From NCBI GenBank assembly GCA_937974135.1, contig CALJIH010000205.1, positions 1-15,304 on the forward strand: a stretch of DNA of 15,304 bases, written 5' to 3'. The DNA is from an uncultured Cocleimonas sp. (GTDB taxonomy: Bacteria > Pseudomonadota > Gammaproteobacteria > Thiotrichales > Thiotrichaceae). Of this stretch, positions 1 to 7,849 are shown piece after piece. The notes under the pieces are model-generated. The model did not search any database. It was not told the DNA's origin and worked only from the letters and a program-made list of their open reading frames with translations. Each line of letters starts with the position of its first letter. The first letter of the stretch is position 1. A program made the translations under genes and the position numbers.

Positions 1-9
1 TGTAACATA

Positions 10-729
10 ATGAAAAATAAAAGACCTCTCTCCTACTCACTAATAAGCATTGTTTTTATACTATTAACTACATTTAATGCAAATGCGTTGCAAATGAATC
101 CATTGTCATTGGTATTAAAACCTTCTGGTGGTGGAGCTAAACAATCTGTCACGGTTTCAAATGAGAGTAATGAGCCAATTGCTGTTCAGTTAAGCGTTAC
201 TACTCGTCAACAAGTGAATAATAAAGAAATCAGAAAACCTGCTGATCACGAATTTAATATTTACCCGCCACAAATGATTATACCACCACGCTCTACACAA
301 AAAGTTAGAGTTGAATGGTTAGGTGCTGGTCAATTGCCTCGCGAAAAAGCATATCGCCTAATCGCGGAACAAGTTTTTGTTTCTTTAGATAATAAAAACC
401 AGACTGGGGTAAAAATGCTAATGACATTAATTGGTGCGTTATATGTTCAACCTAATGGTATGAAGAGTAATTTAAAAGTCACTAATGTAAAACGTCATGG
501 TAATCAACTTGCGGTAACAGTTGCGAATAGTGGTAATCGTCATCGTTTGATGAAGTTTGCAACTTTAATTTTGCAAAACGGTGCTCAAACTATATCGATC
601 AAAGGTAAGCAGTTGCTAGGTCTTGATGGAAATAATGTGCTAAGTGGCGCTACAAAACGGTTTTTTATACCGCTACCAAAAGGTTTTAGAGACGGCCCAT
701 GGAAGGCACAACTAAAAATTCCTCAATAG
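10..729 (+). CDS. Periplasmic fimbrial chaperone (PapD-like)
   Basis: A 239-residue protein predicted to hold pilin subunits in the periplasm and deliver them to the usher encoded next. Seen: a Sec signal peptide (residues 1-26, cleavage after NANA), then an immunoglobulin-like first domain with the N-terminal strand MNPLSLVLKP, a strand FNIYPPQMIIPP followed by STQKVRVEW, and EKAYRLIAEQ (113-121), which matches the conserved E-x-x-YR-L segment of pilus chaperones. The rest fits a second beta domain. Length is normal for the family. The order chaperone-usher-subunit and the sequence style suggest an alternate (alpha/Ecp-like) or archaic type rather than classical Pap type; that subtype is inferred. 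The ATG lies 9 bases from the window edge, so its ribosome binding site and any upstream operon genes cannot be judged. A 56-base gap separates it from the usher gene, so the two are probably co-transcribed. Confidence 0.85.
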   Translation: MKNKRPLSYSLISIVFILLTTFNANALQMNPLSLVLKPSGGGAKQSVTVSNESNEPIAVQLSVTTRQQVNNKEIRKPADHEFNIYPPQMIIPPRSTQKVRVEWLGAGQLPREKAYRLIAEQVFVSLDNKNQTGVKMLMTLIGALYVQPNGMKSNLKVTNVKRHGNQLAVTVANSGNRHRLMKFATLILQNGAQTISIKGKQLLGLDGNNVLSGATKRFFIPLPKGFRDGPWKAQLKIPQ

Positions 730-785
730 AAATGCTATAGAACCAAGGAATTAATTCACGGTTTGGGCTTCGTGGATTATTAATT

Positions 786-3700
786 ATGGGGATGATTAAT
801 AATAAAATAAGTAAAAAGATTATCTATTCTTTAGGTAGCCTTTTTGTGTTTACGTCTCTTTCTATTTCCAATTTTGTATATGCTGATGGTAAATCAGATA
901 TTGCTGAATTAGAGGCGTTTTATCATCAAGTTTTTAATGAAAAATCCGATAATAATACAAATAAAGTAAAAAACTCTCTCCATTCAAAGGCTATTACAGC
1001 CAAATCAAAAAACACAAATAAAGTAAACAAAGCTGTATCTATACCTGCTAACAAGCAACAAACTGACAATAAAGACCCAGAACTTGTTGCATTTTATGAG
1101 ATGGTATTTGGTAAACCAGCTGCTTCTGACCCTAATTTAGGGAAAAAGCTTAATAATTCAGTAGAAACCTACAAAATTTCGAAAAATGAACATAAATCGA
1201 AAAAAAATAAGAAAGAACTTAAGATTCATTCAAAAAATGTAACAAAAAAAGATAGTTTAAAGGTATTAAAAGAAACTAAACCTATTGTTAAATCAAACAA
1301 AGATATTGTTGAAGTTAGTGTTACACAAGAAAAGCTTGATGCTCCTTCAAATGTTACTGAATCACAAACCAAAAACTTTATTTCAAGTAATCAGTCTAAA
1401 GTAACTTTAAACGAGGAACCAATACCAATAGAAAGTAGTAATAAAGATGAGTCTGAGAATAATGGAAAACGAGACAATAATCACTCTACCACACAAACCA
1501 AAGTTACAGACACTGCCACACTTTTTGAAAGAGCATTTGGCAAGAAAAAAGTAAAACCAGATTCTTCTTCAACCGATGAAGCTCCTAATAAGAATGATAT
1601 GGCTTCCCTTTTTGCTAAGGCATTTGGCAAGAAAAGTGCAATAGCAGTACCGTCTACAGTAAAAGTAGATGTTAGAGTAAACGCTAATACCATAGGTGAA
1701 GCAGAACTGTTTAGTAACTCTTTGGGAGATTTTGATCAAATAAACACGCTACATTTATTAGATATTCTAAAAGATGCACTTAAAGAGCATGTTTTTAATA
1801 GGATTAAGCAGCAATTAATAAATAGTAAAAAAACTCCCATTAACACTTTAGATAAACAGGGAATATCTGCAATTTATAACCCTACTAATTTAAGTCTAGA
1901 TATAGAAATAAAACCAGAATTAAGAAAGCCACTTATTCTATCGCTTAGAAATAAGAAAAAAGCTTCAGTCAGAGAAGAAAATAAAGTAGAGGCAGAGAAA
2001 ATCAGTGGTTATTTAAATGCTTTTACTAATGTTGGATTAAATTCTATTGGTGATGATGTCGACCTAAAATTGCGTCTTGAAGGTAGTTTAAATATTAATG
2101 GGTTTGTATTAGAGAGTACTGGCGATTATCGTAATGAAGAGTTTGATTTGGGTCGAACCACATTAACGTATGATAAACCAGAAAAATTACGACGTTTTGC
2201 CTTAGGTAACATTTCTACAGGAAATAGAAATTTTCAAAATAATCTAGAATTAGATGGAATACGCGTAAGTAAAGAGTTCTTTTTAGATCCCGATTTGCAA
2301 ATTTCTCCTAGAGCAAATGAGTCTTTGCAGTTAGATACTGACTCTGAAGTAGAATTATATATTAATAATCAATTAATTAGGCGGTTTTACTTAAACGCTG
2401 GTGTTTATGCACTGCAAGATATAGGTTTGTATAATGGTGCGAATAATATTCGTATTAGAATTAAAGATGAATTTGGAAAAGTTACAATAAAGAAAAGTGA
2501 GCAATATTACGATTCACATTTACTCAAGCCTGGGCTGTCTCTATATGCATTCTCAGTAGGATATTTAAGTAATCGACAAACAAATTCTAATAGTAGCCTA
2601 GAGAAGACGCCAATTTTCAGTGGTTATTATCAAAAAGGACTAAGCAAAGACTTGACCTTAAGCCTTGATGCCCAACTAAGCACAGAAAATTATCTATTAG
2701 GTGCAGAAACAATAAGTTCTACCCCAATCGGATCATTAAGAAGCAGTATTGCAATCAGTGGAGGTAAAGAACTAGATACTGGTTATGCTACAAGTTTTGA
2801 ATTTAAACCGAATAAAAAGCATGAACAAATTAGTTTAGATACTTTAAGGCAAGACTTGCTGGGTCTGGATACTCGTTCAAGAGGTTTTATTAGTAGTTGG
2901 TCTATTACAGGAGAGTATCGAAGTGAAGATTTCTCTGAATTTAATGAAGTTAATCCAAATGTAAATGAAACATCTCAAACTATAGATGGTGTTAACTTTG
3001 GAAACAGGGTATTTAACAATAATCAATTTAGAGGAAATCTACAGACAAACTTTAGTTTAAATATTAGTGAAAATTGGCGAGGGAATCTAAGTCTTGGTGC
3101 AGCAGATTATTATGATGCAGATATGAGCTATTACGCTAATCTTTCTGCAACAAAACGTTTTGATAATGGCATGCGACTAAGTTTAGGTACTCGCTATGAT
3201 ACTGAGGACGAATTTTCGATGAATTTACAGTTTTCAATTCCTCTTGTTCGAAAAAAGGGTAAAAAGAGGATTGATCTAGATGTTTTAGCAGATTCAAGAG
3301 ATAGCGCATATGAAACAAAATTGAGTGTAAAACCTACAAGTCTAGTCGGGAAAAATAGTTTGGCTGGATCTTTAGAGCACTTTCAAGATAATGATTCGAA
3401 ACAACAATTATTAGACATTCAATATAGAAATAACTTATTTGAAAGTAAACTGACGGCACGTAATAGATCAACCAACGGATCTAATAAAAATAACCAGCAA
3501 CTAAATCTCGGAATTAATACTGCAATAGCCTGTGTAGGTGGAGCTTGCTCTACCTCTTACCCTATAAATGATAGTTTTGCTTTAGTATCAGGGCCTAGTA
3601 ATCAAACAAATCCAATTGCGTTAAGTAATAATGGATTACGATTTAAATACTCTGATGGCAACGATACTGGTTTGCCTGATAGTTACTCCGCATTAATAAC

Positions 3701-4130
3701 TGGAAAAAATAAAAAAGCAGTGGTTCGTTTAGAATCATATCGTTCTCAAATCATTAATGTAGATGAAGGAACGTTACCTAATGGATATGATGCGGAAAAA
3801 ACTGAATTTTCTGTTTTTCCAAAATACCATCAAGGATTTTTGATAAAAGCAGGTGGTGAGCCAGCAACTACTTTAGATGGCATGCTCTATGATGAAGAAA
3901 ATAAACCTTTAGGTTTTAAAGGTGGTCAATGTGTACCATTAAAAGATGGTAAAACCGTTGCCTTTTTCTCTAATAAGGGTGGCAGGTTTCGAATAACCTC
4001 AATTCCGGAAGGGAAATATAATCTTGAACTGTTTGACTATCCTGATATGGAGCCAATACATATTGTAGTTCCAGATACTAAAGGAAAGCCTTATGATATT
4101 GGCAACTTAGTGATAAAAACACCAAATTAA
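786..4130 (+). CDS. Outer-membrane fimbrial usher with long N-terminal extension
   Basis: An 1114-residue usher, the beta-barrel pore that takes chaperone-subunit complexes and secretes and assembles the pilus at the outer membrane. Seen: a signal peptide (1-33, cleavage after VYA); a Lys/Ser/Asn-rich stretch to about residue 310 carrying five copies of a short motif; a conserved region starting near LLDILKDALKEHVF; a long barrel section with many alternating strands and usher-like segments such as LRRFALGNISTGNRNFQNN and LNAGVYALQDIGLYNGANN; and a C-terminal small beta domain (about 1015-1114) with LDGMLYDEENKPLGF and GGRFRITSIPEGKYNLELF, resembling the carboxypeptidase-regulatory-like C-terminal domain of ushers. 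Cysteines in ACVGGACS could form a disulfide. Ushers are usually about 800-900 residues, so the extra length is the N-terminal extension. It is closest in style to the EcpC/TcfC-like (alternate) ushers; this is from memory. The ATG at 786 is preferred to that at 792, but neither has a good Shine-Dalgarno sequence. Confidence 0.85.
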   Translation: MGMINNKISKKIIYSLGSLFVFTSLSISNFVYADGKSDIAELEAFYHQVFNEKSDNNTNKVKNSLHSKAITAKSKNTNKVNKAVSIPANKQQTDNKDPELVAFYEMVFGKPAASDPNLGKKLNNSVETYKISKNEHKSKKNKKELKIHSKNVTKKDSLKVLKETKPIVKSNKDIVEVSVTQEKLDAPSNVTESQTKNFISSNQSKVTLNEEPIPIESSNKDESENNGKRDNNHSTTQTKVTDTATLFERAFGKKKVKPDSSSTDEAPNKNDMASLFAKAFGKKSAIAVPSTVKVDVRVNANTIGEAELFSNSLGDFDQINTLHLLDILKDALKEHVFNRIKQQLINSKKTPINTLDKQGISAIYNPTNLSLDIEIKPELRKPLILSLRNKKKASVREENKVEAEKISGYLNAFTNVGLNSIGDDVDLKLRLEGSLNINGFVLESTGDYRNEEFDLGRTTLTYDKPEKLRRFALGNISTGNRNFQNNLELDGIRVSKEFFLDPDLQISPRANESLQLDTDSEVELYINNQLIRRFYLNAGVYALQDIGLYNGANNIRIRIKDEFGKVTIKKSEQYYDSHLLKPGLSLYAFSVGYLSNRQTNSNSSLEKTPIFSGYYQKGLSKDLTLSLDAQLSTENYLLGAETISSTPIGSLRSSIAISGGKELDTGYATSFEFKPNKKHEQISLDTLRQDLLGLDTRSRGFISSWSITGEYRSEDFSEFNEVNPNVNETSQTIDGVNFGNRVFNNNQFRGNLQTNFSLNISENWRGNLSLGAADYYDADMSYYANLSATKRFDNGMRLSLGTRYDTEDEFSMNLQFSIPLVRKKGKKRIDLDVLADSRDSAYETKLSVKPTSLVGKNSLAGSLEHFQDNDSKQQLLDIQYRNNLFESKLTARNRSTNGSNKNNQQLNLGINTAIACVGGACSTSYPINDSFALVSGPSNQTNPIALSNNGLRFKYSDGNDTGLPDSYSALITGKNKKAVVRLESYRSQIINVDEGTLPNGYDAEKTEFSVFPKYHQGFLIKAGGEPATTLDGMLYDEENKPLGFKGGQCVPLKDGKTVAFFSNKGGRFRITSIPEGKYNLELFDYPDMEPIHIVVPDTKGKPYDIGNLVIKTPN
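903..1730 (+). repeat. Five degenerate short motifs in usher N-terminal extension
   Basis: Within the usher's first 315 residues a short motif recurs: AELEAFYHQVFNEK (40-53), DPELVAFYEMVFGKP (97-111), DTATLFERAFGKKK (242-255), DMASLFAKAFGKKS (271-284) and, more degenerate, GEAELFSNSLGDFD (304-317). The shared pattern is an acidic or small residue, Leu, then F/Y, three variable residues, a hydrophobic position, F, G and K. Linkers are rich in Lys, Asn, Ser and Thr and look disordered. Copies 1 and 2 resemble each other most, as do copies 3 and 4, which suggests stepwise duplication. No function is known to me; short amphipathic motifs on a disordered tether could bind a periplasmic partner. 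Confidence 0.7.
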
Positions 4131-4307
4131 TTTCATCCCCTGAACTTAAACTTAATTGAAATGACGTACGGTAGTTCAATGAACAGAATATTCAGGAAAC
4201 ATTCAGCTAACTTTATTTATTATATCTCGCAAGGTCGAACAATATAAAAATTATTTAATGATCTACCTTTAAAACAAACCCTTTACAATAAAAAATAGGA
4301 ACCCCAA

Positions 4308-4796
4308 ATGACATTTTCTAAAAAATTACTATCTGCTGCTGTCCTAATGGCATCTTCTTCAATCGCTTTAGCTGCAACAGATTCAACAGACATCGAAATA
4401 AACGTTACAAAAGATGCATTCGTTAACCTTATTGGTTCTCTTGCAGGAAATACTTCTGTACCTCTTGCTGATACAGATGTTGATGGTAACACTACAGTTC
4501 TTGGTACTTTAGGTACTGAGTCAAATACAACGGGTAGTTGTGACATTGACGTATCTTCTTTAAAAGATTATAGATTAGAGCATACAACACAAGCTGGATT
4601 ATTCTTACACGGTACTGACAATTATACTGTTAACTACGGTGGTCAGACATTTACTTCAGGTGCATCTGGTACTTTGACTCAACCAAACTGTAATCAAGTA
4701 GCTTCTGACCTATCTATTACTTCACCAGCACTTGCAGGTGTTGTTCAGGCAGGTACATACTCTGATACACTTACTGTTACAGTTACTACTCAATAG
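4308..4796 (+). CDS. Secreted pilin-like fimbrial subunit
   Basis: A 162-residue exported protein predicted to be the structural subunit of the preceding chaperone-usher system. Seen: a signal peptide MTFSKKLLSAAVLMASSSIALA (cleavage near residue 22); a short N-terminal segment with alternating hydrophobic residues (DIEINVTKDAFV) suited to act as a donor strand; Cys78 and Cys128, which could form one disulfide; and a C-terminal beta ending in GTYSDTLTVTVTTQ, the alternating pattern typical of pilins that are chaperone clients. Mature size of about 14 kDa is normal. It has its own good Shine-Dalgarno (AGGA at 4297-4300, 7 bases before ATG), and a 177-base leader separates it from the usher, so it may have its own promoter or higher expression; no convincing -35/-10 pair was found. 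A strong terminator follows. It could be the only subunit or one of several, others lying outside the window. Confidence 0.75.
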   Translation: MTFSKKLLSAAVLMASSSIALAATDSTDIEINVTKDAFVNLIGSLAGNTSVPLADTDVDGNTTVLGTLGTESNTTGSCDIDVSSLKDYRLEHTTQAGLFLHGTDNYTVNYGGQTFTSGASGTLTQPNCNQVASDLSITSPALAGVVQAGTYSDTLTVTVTTQ

Positions 4797-4810
4797 TAAG
4801 TTATTAGTTT

Positions 4811-4828
4811 AAAGCGAGAATTCGCTTT
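4811..4828 (+). other. Small hairpin after pilin gene
   Basis: AAAGCGA (4811-4817) pairs with TCGCTTT (4822-4828) around a GAAT loop, 15 bases after the pilin stop. It has no following T-run of its own and lies just before the main terminator. It may protect the pilin mRNA 3' end; that role is inferred. Confidence 0.5.
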
Positions 4829-4833
4829 GAAAT

Positions 4834-4862
4834 AAAAAGCCGCATTTAATTGCGGCTTTTTT
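4834..4862. terminator. Rho-independent terminator, probably bidirectional
   Basis: AAAAAGCCGCA (4834-4844) pairs perfectly with TGCGGCTTTTT (4851-4861) around a TTTAAT loop, ending in a T-run. It terminates the fimbrial cluster on the + strand. Read on the - strand, the A-run becomes a T-run, so it can also end the ycgL transcript, whose stop codon is only 36 bases away. Confidence 0.9.
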
Positions 4863-4897
4863 ATGTAAACCAATAATTAAAATTATTTGATGCGATA

Positions 4898-5158
4898 TTA
4901 ATTTGCTTTCATACCAAATAATTCACTTTTAGCGGGAGGCATTTGTAGAAAAAAACCATTTTCGTTGATAATACGAATGACTTCCGATGCTTCTGCTTTA
5001 ACAAGCTTGCGATTACTATTTAAATCAAACTCAAATGAAAAAGTGATATCGCCTAACAGCTTTAATAATGATTCGGGAACACATTCAAAATCATCTTTTT
5101 TCATCAGATATAAAAACATACCTTGTTTCTTATTACTGCGATAAACAAAGCAATCCAC
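4898..5158 (-). CDS. ycgL: YcgL family protein
   Basis: An 86-residue cytoplasmic protein of the YcgL (DUF709) family, small conserved proteins of gammaproteobacteria with no settled biochemical role. Seen: the N-terminal block VYRSNKKQGMFLYLMKKDDF followed by VPESLLKLLGD, and the C-terminal block KLVKAEASEVIRIINENG then FFLQMPPAK, which match E. coli YcgL (pattern Y-R-S-x-K, KKDDF-x-x-VP, QG/NG-[YF][YF]-LQ-[ML]-PP). Length is normal. The start is GTG, and its last base overlaps the TAG stop of the upstream gene (TAGTG), so translation is probably coupled. In several gammaproteobacteria ycgL follows rnd (RNase D); here an unrelated membrane protein gene takes that place. Confidence 0.9.
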   Translation of the reverse strand: MDCFVYRSNKKQGMFLYLMKKDDFECVPESLLKLLGDITFSFEFDLNSNRKLVKAEASEVIRIINENGFFLQMPPAKSELFGMKAN

Positions 5159-5793
5159 TAGTTTGCCTTTTTAACCATTAATTTAAGTTGTTTTATTGAA
5201 GCAATTGGCAATTCATTTTCGAAAAGACCATCAACCACAACACTTCCTGGGGCAATACTTTTGACACGACCCTCAATCAGTTCGTTATTATTATTCGTGA
5301 TTTGTACGATTCTTCCTTTAAGCGTTGATATTTGATTAATAGGCACAGTGTCAAAACCTAATTTGTATAAGGCTTTTGCTGGTAACTCGAACATATCTTC
5401 TTCGTCATAAGAACTAAATCTTTTAGCTTTTATTGGTGTCGAAGCAGGAGTACTAGTAATAGAAGTTGTTTTATAAGTAGATGCTTTTGGGGTACTGCTA
5501 ATCACATCTTGTTCAGTTGTTGTGTTATCACCTCGTGAAACTAAATTTTGAATGCCTTTATCTGCACCCATAAACCAAGCACCGCTTGTAATTACTAGAC
5601 CAATTAATCCAACAAAGAATTTTTTGCTATTTCTATCCCAAAGTGAAGGTAATGTAACAATATTGAGTACCGGCAGCATTGAAATCAAACCAGTTACAAA
5701 ATGATGCCTAAAACCAGATAAGACATAGCCGATGAAGCAAACTATAAATAGTAAAGCGCCAAATCCAGCTAATATAGTAAGTGCAAGTTGCAT
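5158..5793 (-). CDS. Predicted inner-membrane protein of unknown function
   Basis: A 211-residue protein I do not recognise. Seen: a hydrophobic N-terminal segment (about 3-27), a second apolar stretch (about 33-52, FVTGLISMLPVLNIVTLPSL), and a third at about 58-78 (KFFVGLIGLVITSGAWFMG). A Thr/Ser-rich linker with repeated STP/TSITSTP-like pieces follows (about 88-125), then a C-terminal domain of about 65 residues with short beta-strand patterns (LKGRIVQITNNNNELIEGRV, then IAPGSVVVDGLF and IKQLKLMV). That layout, membrane anchor plus linker plus small beta-barrel-like domain, is a description rather than a family assignment; the C-terminal part could be SH3- or Sm-like. It is the first gene of a two-gene unit with ycgL. 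No clear Shine-Dalgarno precedes its ATG. Confidence 0.7.
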   Translation of the reverse strand: MQLALTILAGFGALLFIVCFIGYVLSGFRHHFVTGLISMLPVLNIVTLPSLWDRNSKKFFVGLIGLVITSGAWFMGADKGIQNLVSRGDNTTTEQDVISSTPKASTYKTTSITSTPASTPIKAKRFSSYDEEDMFELPAKALYKLGFDTVPINQISTLKGRIVQITNNNNELIEGRVKSIAPGSVVVDGLFENELPIASIKQLKLMVKKAN

Positions 5794-5849
5794 AAAGAAA
5801 TTTTAATAAAAGACATATCGATTGTACACAGTTCAGCAATTTTAACAAA

Positions 5850-6002
5850 ATGACAATTAGAGTGTTTTACATAATAATGATGGTAATAACACTTATCCTA
5901 TTGGCATGCTTAAACATCAAGATTTATCCTGATTATAAAGGAAAGCAAGTAAATCAAAATGACCAAAAAGTAGGGGGGTGTACTTCTACAAGCTCAATGT
6001 AA
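5850..6002 (+). CDS. Possible 50-residue membrane or lipoprotein ORF (doubtful)
   Basis: ATG at 5850 opens a 50-codon frame with Arg4, then a hydrophobic stretch VFYIIMMVITLILLAC. LLAC-L (17-21) resembles a lipobox with Cys20, followed by a polar tail. The last ten residues (VGGCTSTSSM) are encoded by a dispersed G-tract repeat copy, as is the tail of the amine oxidase further on. There is no Shine-Dalgarno, the frame is short, and the gap is AT-rich, so this may be chance. If it is translated, it would be a small membrane-anchored peptide of unknown role. Confidence 0.25.
   Translation: MTIRVFYIIMMVITLILLACLNIKIYPDYKGKQVNQNDQKVGGCTSTSSM
5965..5987 (+). repeat. Dispersed G-tract repeat, copy 1
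   Basis: AAAAAGTAGGGGGGTGTACTT, the most divergent copy (TGTACTT instead of TGTCTTT). It lies in the 343-base gap between the divergent 5793 and 6137 gene starts. Apart from this copy, the doubtful small ORF and a weak promoter candidate, I see nothing in that gap. Confidence 0.75.
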
Positions 6003-6081
6003 ATATTTCGGTATCTACGATTAAACGCTTTGAGTATTCGATAGTGCTGTCTTTATGATGCCTCTTATCAGTCTGTTTAGA

Positions 6082-6107
6082 TTGACTGCAATGTATTCGT
6101 TTATAAT
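6082..6107 (+). promoter_or_regulatory. Candidate sigma-70 promoter for yifB
   Basis: A perfect -10 hexamer TATAAT at 6102-6107 lies 29 bases before the yifB ATG. TTGACT (6082-6087) is a good -35 sequence, but the spacing is only 14 bases; pairing it with AATTTA (6105-6110) gives 17. One of these is plausible; the exact pair is uncertain. Confidence 0.4.
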
Positions 6108-6136
6108 TTATTCATCTAATAATAATACAAACTTTC

Positions 6137-7636
6137 ATGAATCTTGCTCTTGTCTATACCCGAACAAATGATGGTATTAGTGCACCTTTAGTTACTGTTG
6201 AAGTCCATTTAGGAAATGGCCTTCCTGGTTTTAGCATTGTTGGCTTACCCGAAATGGCAGTTAAAGAAAGTAAGGACAGGGTACGTGCCGCTATTATTAA
6301 CGCTAAGTTTGAATTTCCCGCAAAACGAATTACAGTGAATCTCGCTCCTGCGGATCTACCCAAAGATGGAGGGCGTTTTGATCTGCCCATAGCTCTGGGT
6401 ATATTAGCCGCATCTGGTCAGATTGAAGAAAAATCAATTACTGATTATGAATTTATCGGAGAACTTGCTTTAGGTGGACAGCTTCGTTCTGTGAAAGGTG
6501 TTTTACCGACAGCATATGCCGCGAATGAGTCTGGTCGAGGCTTGTTTCTACCGTATGAAAATGCAAAAGAAGCAAGTTTAATAAAAGACTTAGCAGTCTA
6601 TCCAGCTAATCATTTATTACAGATCTGTGCGCATTTATCAGAAACAGAGAAAATGCTGCCAAAACTTTCATCAGTTGAGGCATCAAAAACTGAATATTCA
6701 GTGGACCTGAGTGAAGTAAAAGGACAATTTCAGGCGAAACGAGCGTTAGAAATTGCAGCAGCAGGTGGGCATAATTTATTGATGGTAGGGCCTCCTGGTA
6801 CCGGTAAAACCATGTTAGCTTCACGTTTAGCCACTATTTTACCAAAAATGACTGAAGCAGAAGCTTTAGAATCTGCAACCATTGCTTCTATCAGCGATCA
6901 GGGTTTTGATGTTGCCAATTGGAGCTTGAGACCTGTCAGAGACCCACATCATACAGCTTCAGGTGTTGCCTTAGTTGGTGGCGGTAGCAAAGTTCGACCA
7001 GGGGAAATTTCTCTAGCACACAATGGCGTCTTATTTTTGGACGAGCTCGTTGAGTTCGACCGAAAAGTATTGGATGTATTAAGAGAACCGTTAGAAACAG
7101 GAAAGATAACTATATCGCGCGCTGCACGGCAAGCAAGTTATCCCGCAAAATTCCAATTAATTGCGGCTATGAATCCTTGTCCTGTAGGAAAATCTTGTGA
7201 TTTTGCTGCAAACTGTGAATGTTCTTTAGAACAACGCCGAAAACATCGTTCAAAACTTTCAGCTCCTTTCTTGGATAGAATAGACCTGCAGATAGAAGTA
7301 CTACAAATTTCTCGAGAAGATCTACAAAAGCCCAGTGATGGTGAAACCAGTGAAACCGTTAGGGCAAGAGTGGTTGCAGCTCGAAAAATGCAATTACAGC
7401 GCCAAGGTTGTGCTAACAATGCTCTGAGTAACAAGGATATCGAGAAGTACTGTGTTTTGACTAAAGATGATGAAGCATTACTAGGTAAAGTCATGGAAAA
7501 ATTTAAATTATCTGCGCGTGCTTATCATCGTATTTTAAAAGTCGCACGAACCATAGCAGACTTGGAAGGCTCCGATGATATTCAAACTAAACATATTAGC
7601 GAAACGATTAGCTATCGGGCTATGGATAAATCTTAA
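6137..7636 (+). CDS. comM: YifB/ComM family Mg-chelatase-like AAA+ ATPase
   Basis: A 499-residue protein of the YifB/ComM family. ComM is known in Vibrio and Haemophilus as a hexameric helicase that promotes branch migration when single-stranded DNA is integrated during natural transformation; E. coli YifB is the homologue of about 506 residues. Seen: the N-terminal ChlI-type domain with GLPGFSIVGLPE and NLAPADLPKDGGRFDLPIAL; a Walker A motif GPPGTGKT (218-225); a Walker B LFLDE (299-303) in LFLDELVEF, where most homologues have LPEF; AAMNPCPVGKSC with a cysteine cluster; LSAPFLDRIDLQIEV; and a C-terminal Mg-chelatase domain ending in ARAYHRILKVARTIADLEG. The gene is intact and stands alone, flanked by two inverted copies of a dispersed repeat. 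The ATG at 6137 has no clear Shine-Dalgarno, but the reading frame begins with the expected family N-terminus. Confidence 0.95.
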   Translation: MNLALVYTRTNDGISAPLVTVEVHLGNGLPGFSIVGLPEMAVKESKDRVRAAIINAKFEFPAKRITVNLAPADLPKDGGRFDLPIALGILAASGQIEEKSITDYEFIGELALGGQLRSVKGVLPTAYAANESGRGLFLPYENAKEASLIKDLAVYPANHLLQICAHLSETEKMLPKLSSVEASKTEYSVDLSEVKGQFQAKRALEIAAAGGHNLLMVGPPGTGKTMLASRLATILPKMTEAEALESATIASISDQGFDVANWSLRPVRDPHHTASGVALVGGGSKVRPGEISLAHNGVLFLDELVEFDRKVLDVLREPLETGKITISRAARQASYPAKFQLIAAMNPCPVGKSCDFAANCECSLEQRRKHRSKLSAPFLDRIDLQIEVLQISREDLQKPSDGETSETVRARVVAARKMQLQRQGCANNALSNKDIEKYCVLTKDDEALLGKVMEKFKLSARAYHRILKVARTIADLEGSDDIQTKHISETISYRAMDKS

Positions 7637-7661
7637 TATAAAACAGTACATAACAAATAAT

Positions 7662-7686
7662 AAAAAGACACCCCCCCACTTTTATT
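7662..7686 (-). repeat. Dispersed G-tract repeat, copy 2
   Basis: On the - strand this reads AAAAGTGGGGGGGTGTCTTTT. It begins 26 bases after the yifB stop and is inverted relative to copy 1 upstream of yifB and copy 3 downstream of the amine oxidase. The AAAAG and CTTTT ends are an inverted repeat around the G-tract. Apart from it, the 7637-7849 gap holds nothing I can support. Confidence 0.85.
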
Positions 7687-7849
7687 TGGTTTTACAAGCC
7701 TTAGTCTAAAGAGATGTCTAACGTTTTAACCTTGGCTATCGCTTAGGTTGAATGTAAACGGGTTGTTGTTTTTCTGCTTAATCTAAATTCTGCATATGTG
7801 TTCACTAAAAGATCTATTTTACTAGTTTATCTATAGTTATAGGCCTAAA

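Noticed and set aside
7138..7494. A 118-codon ORF antisense to yifB
   Set aside because: It lies entirely inside the well-conserved yifB coding frame and shows no family features; a shadow frame.
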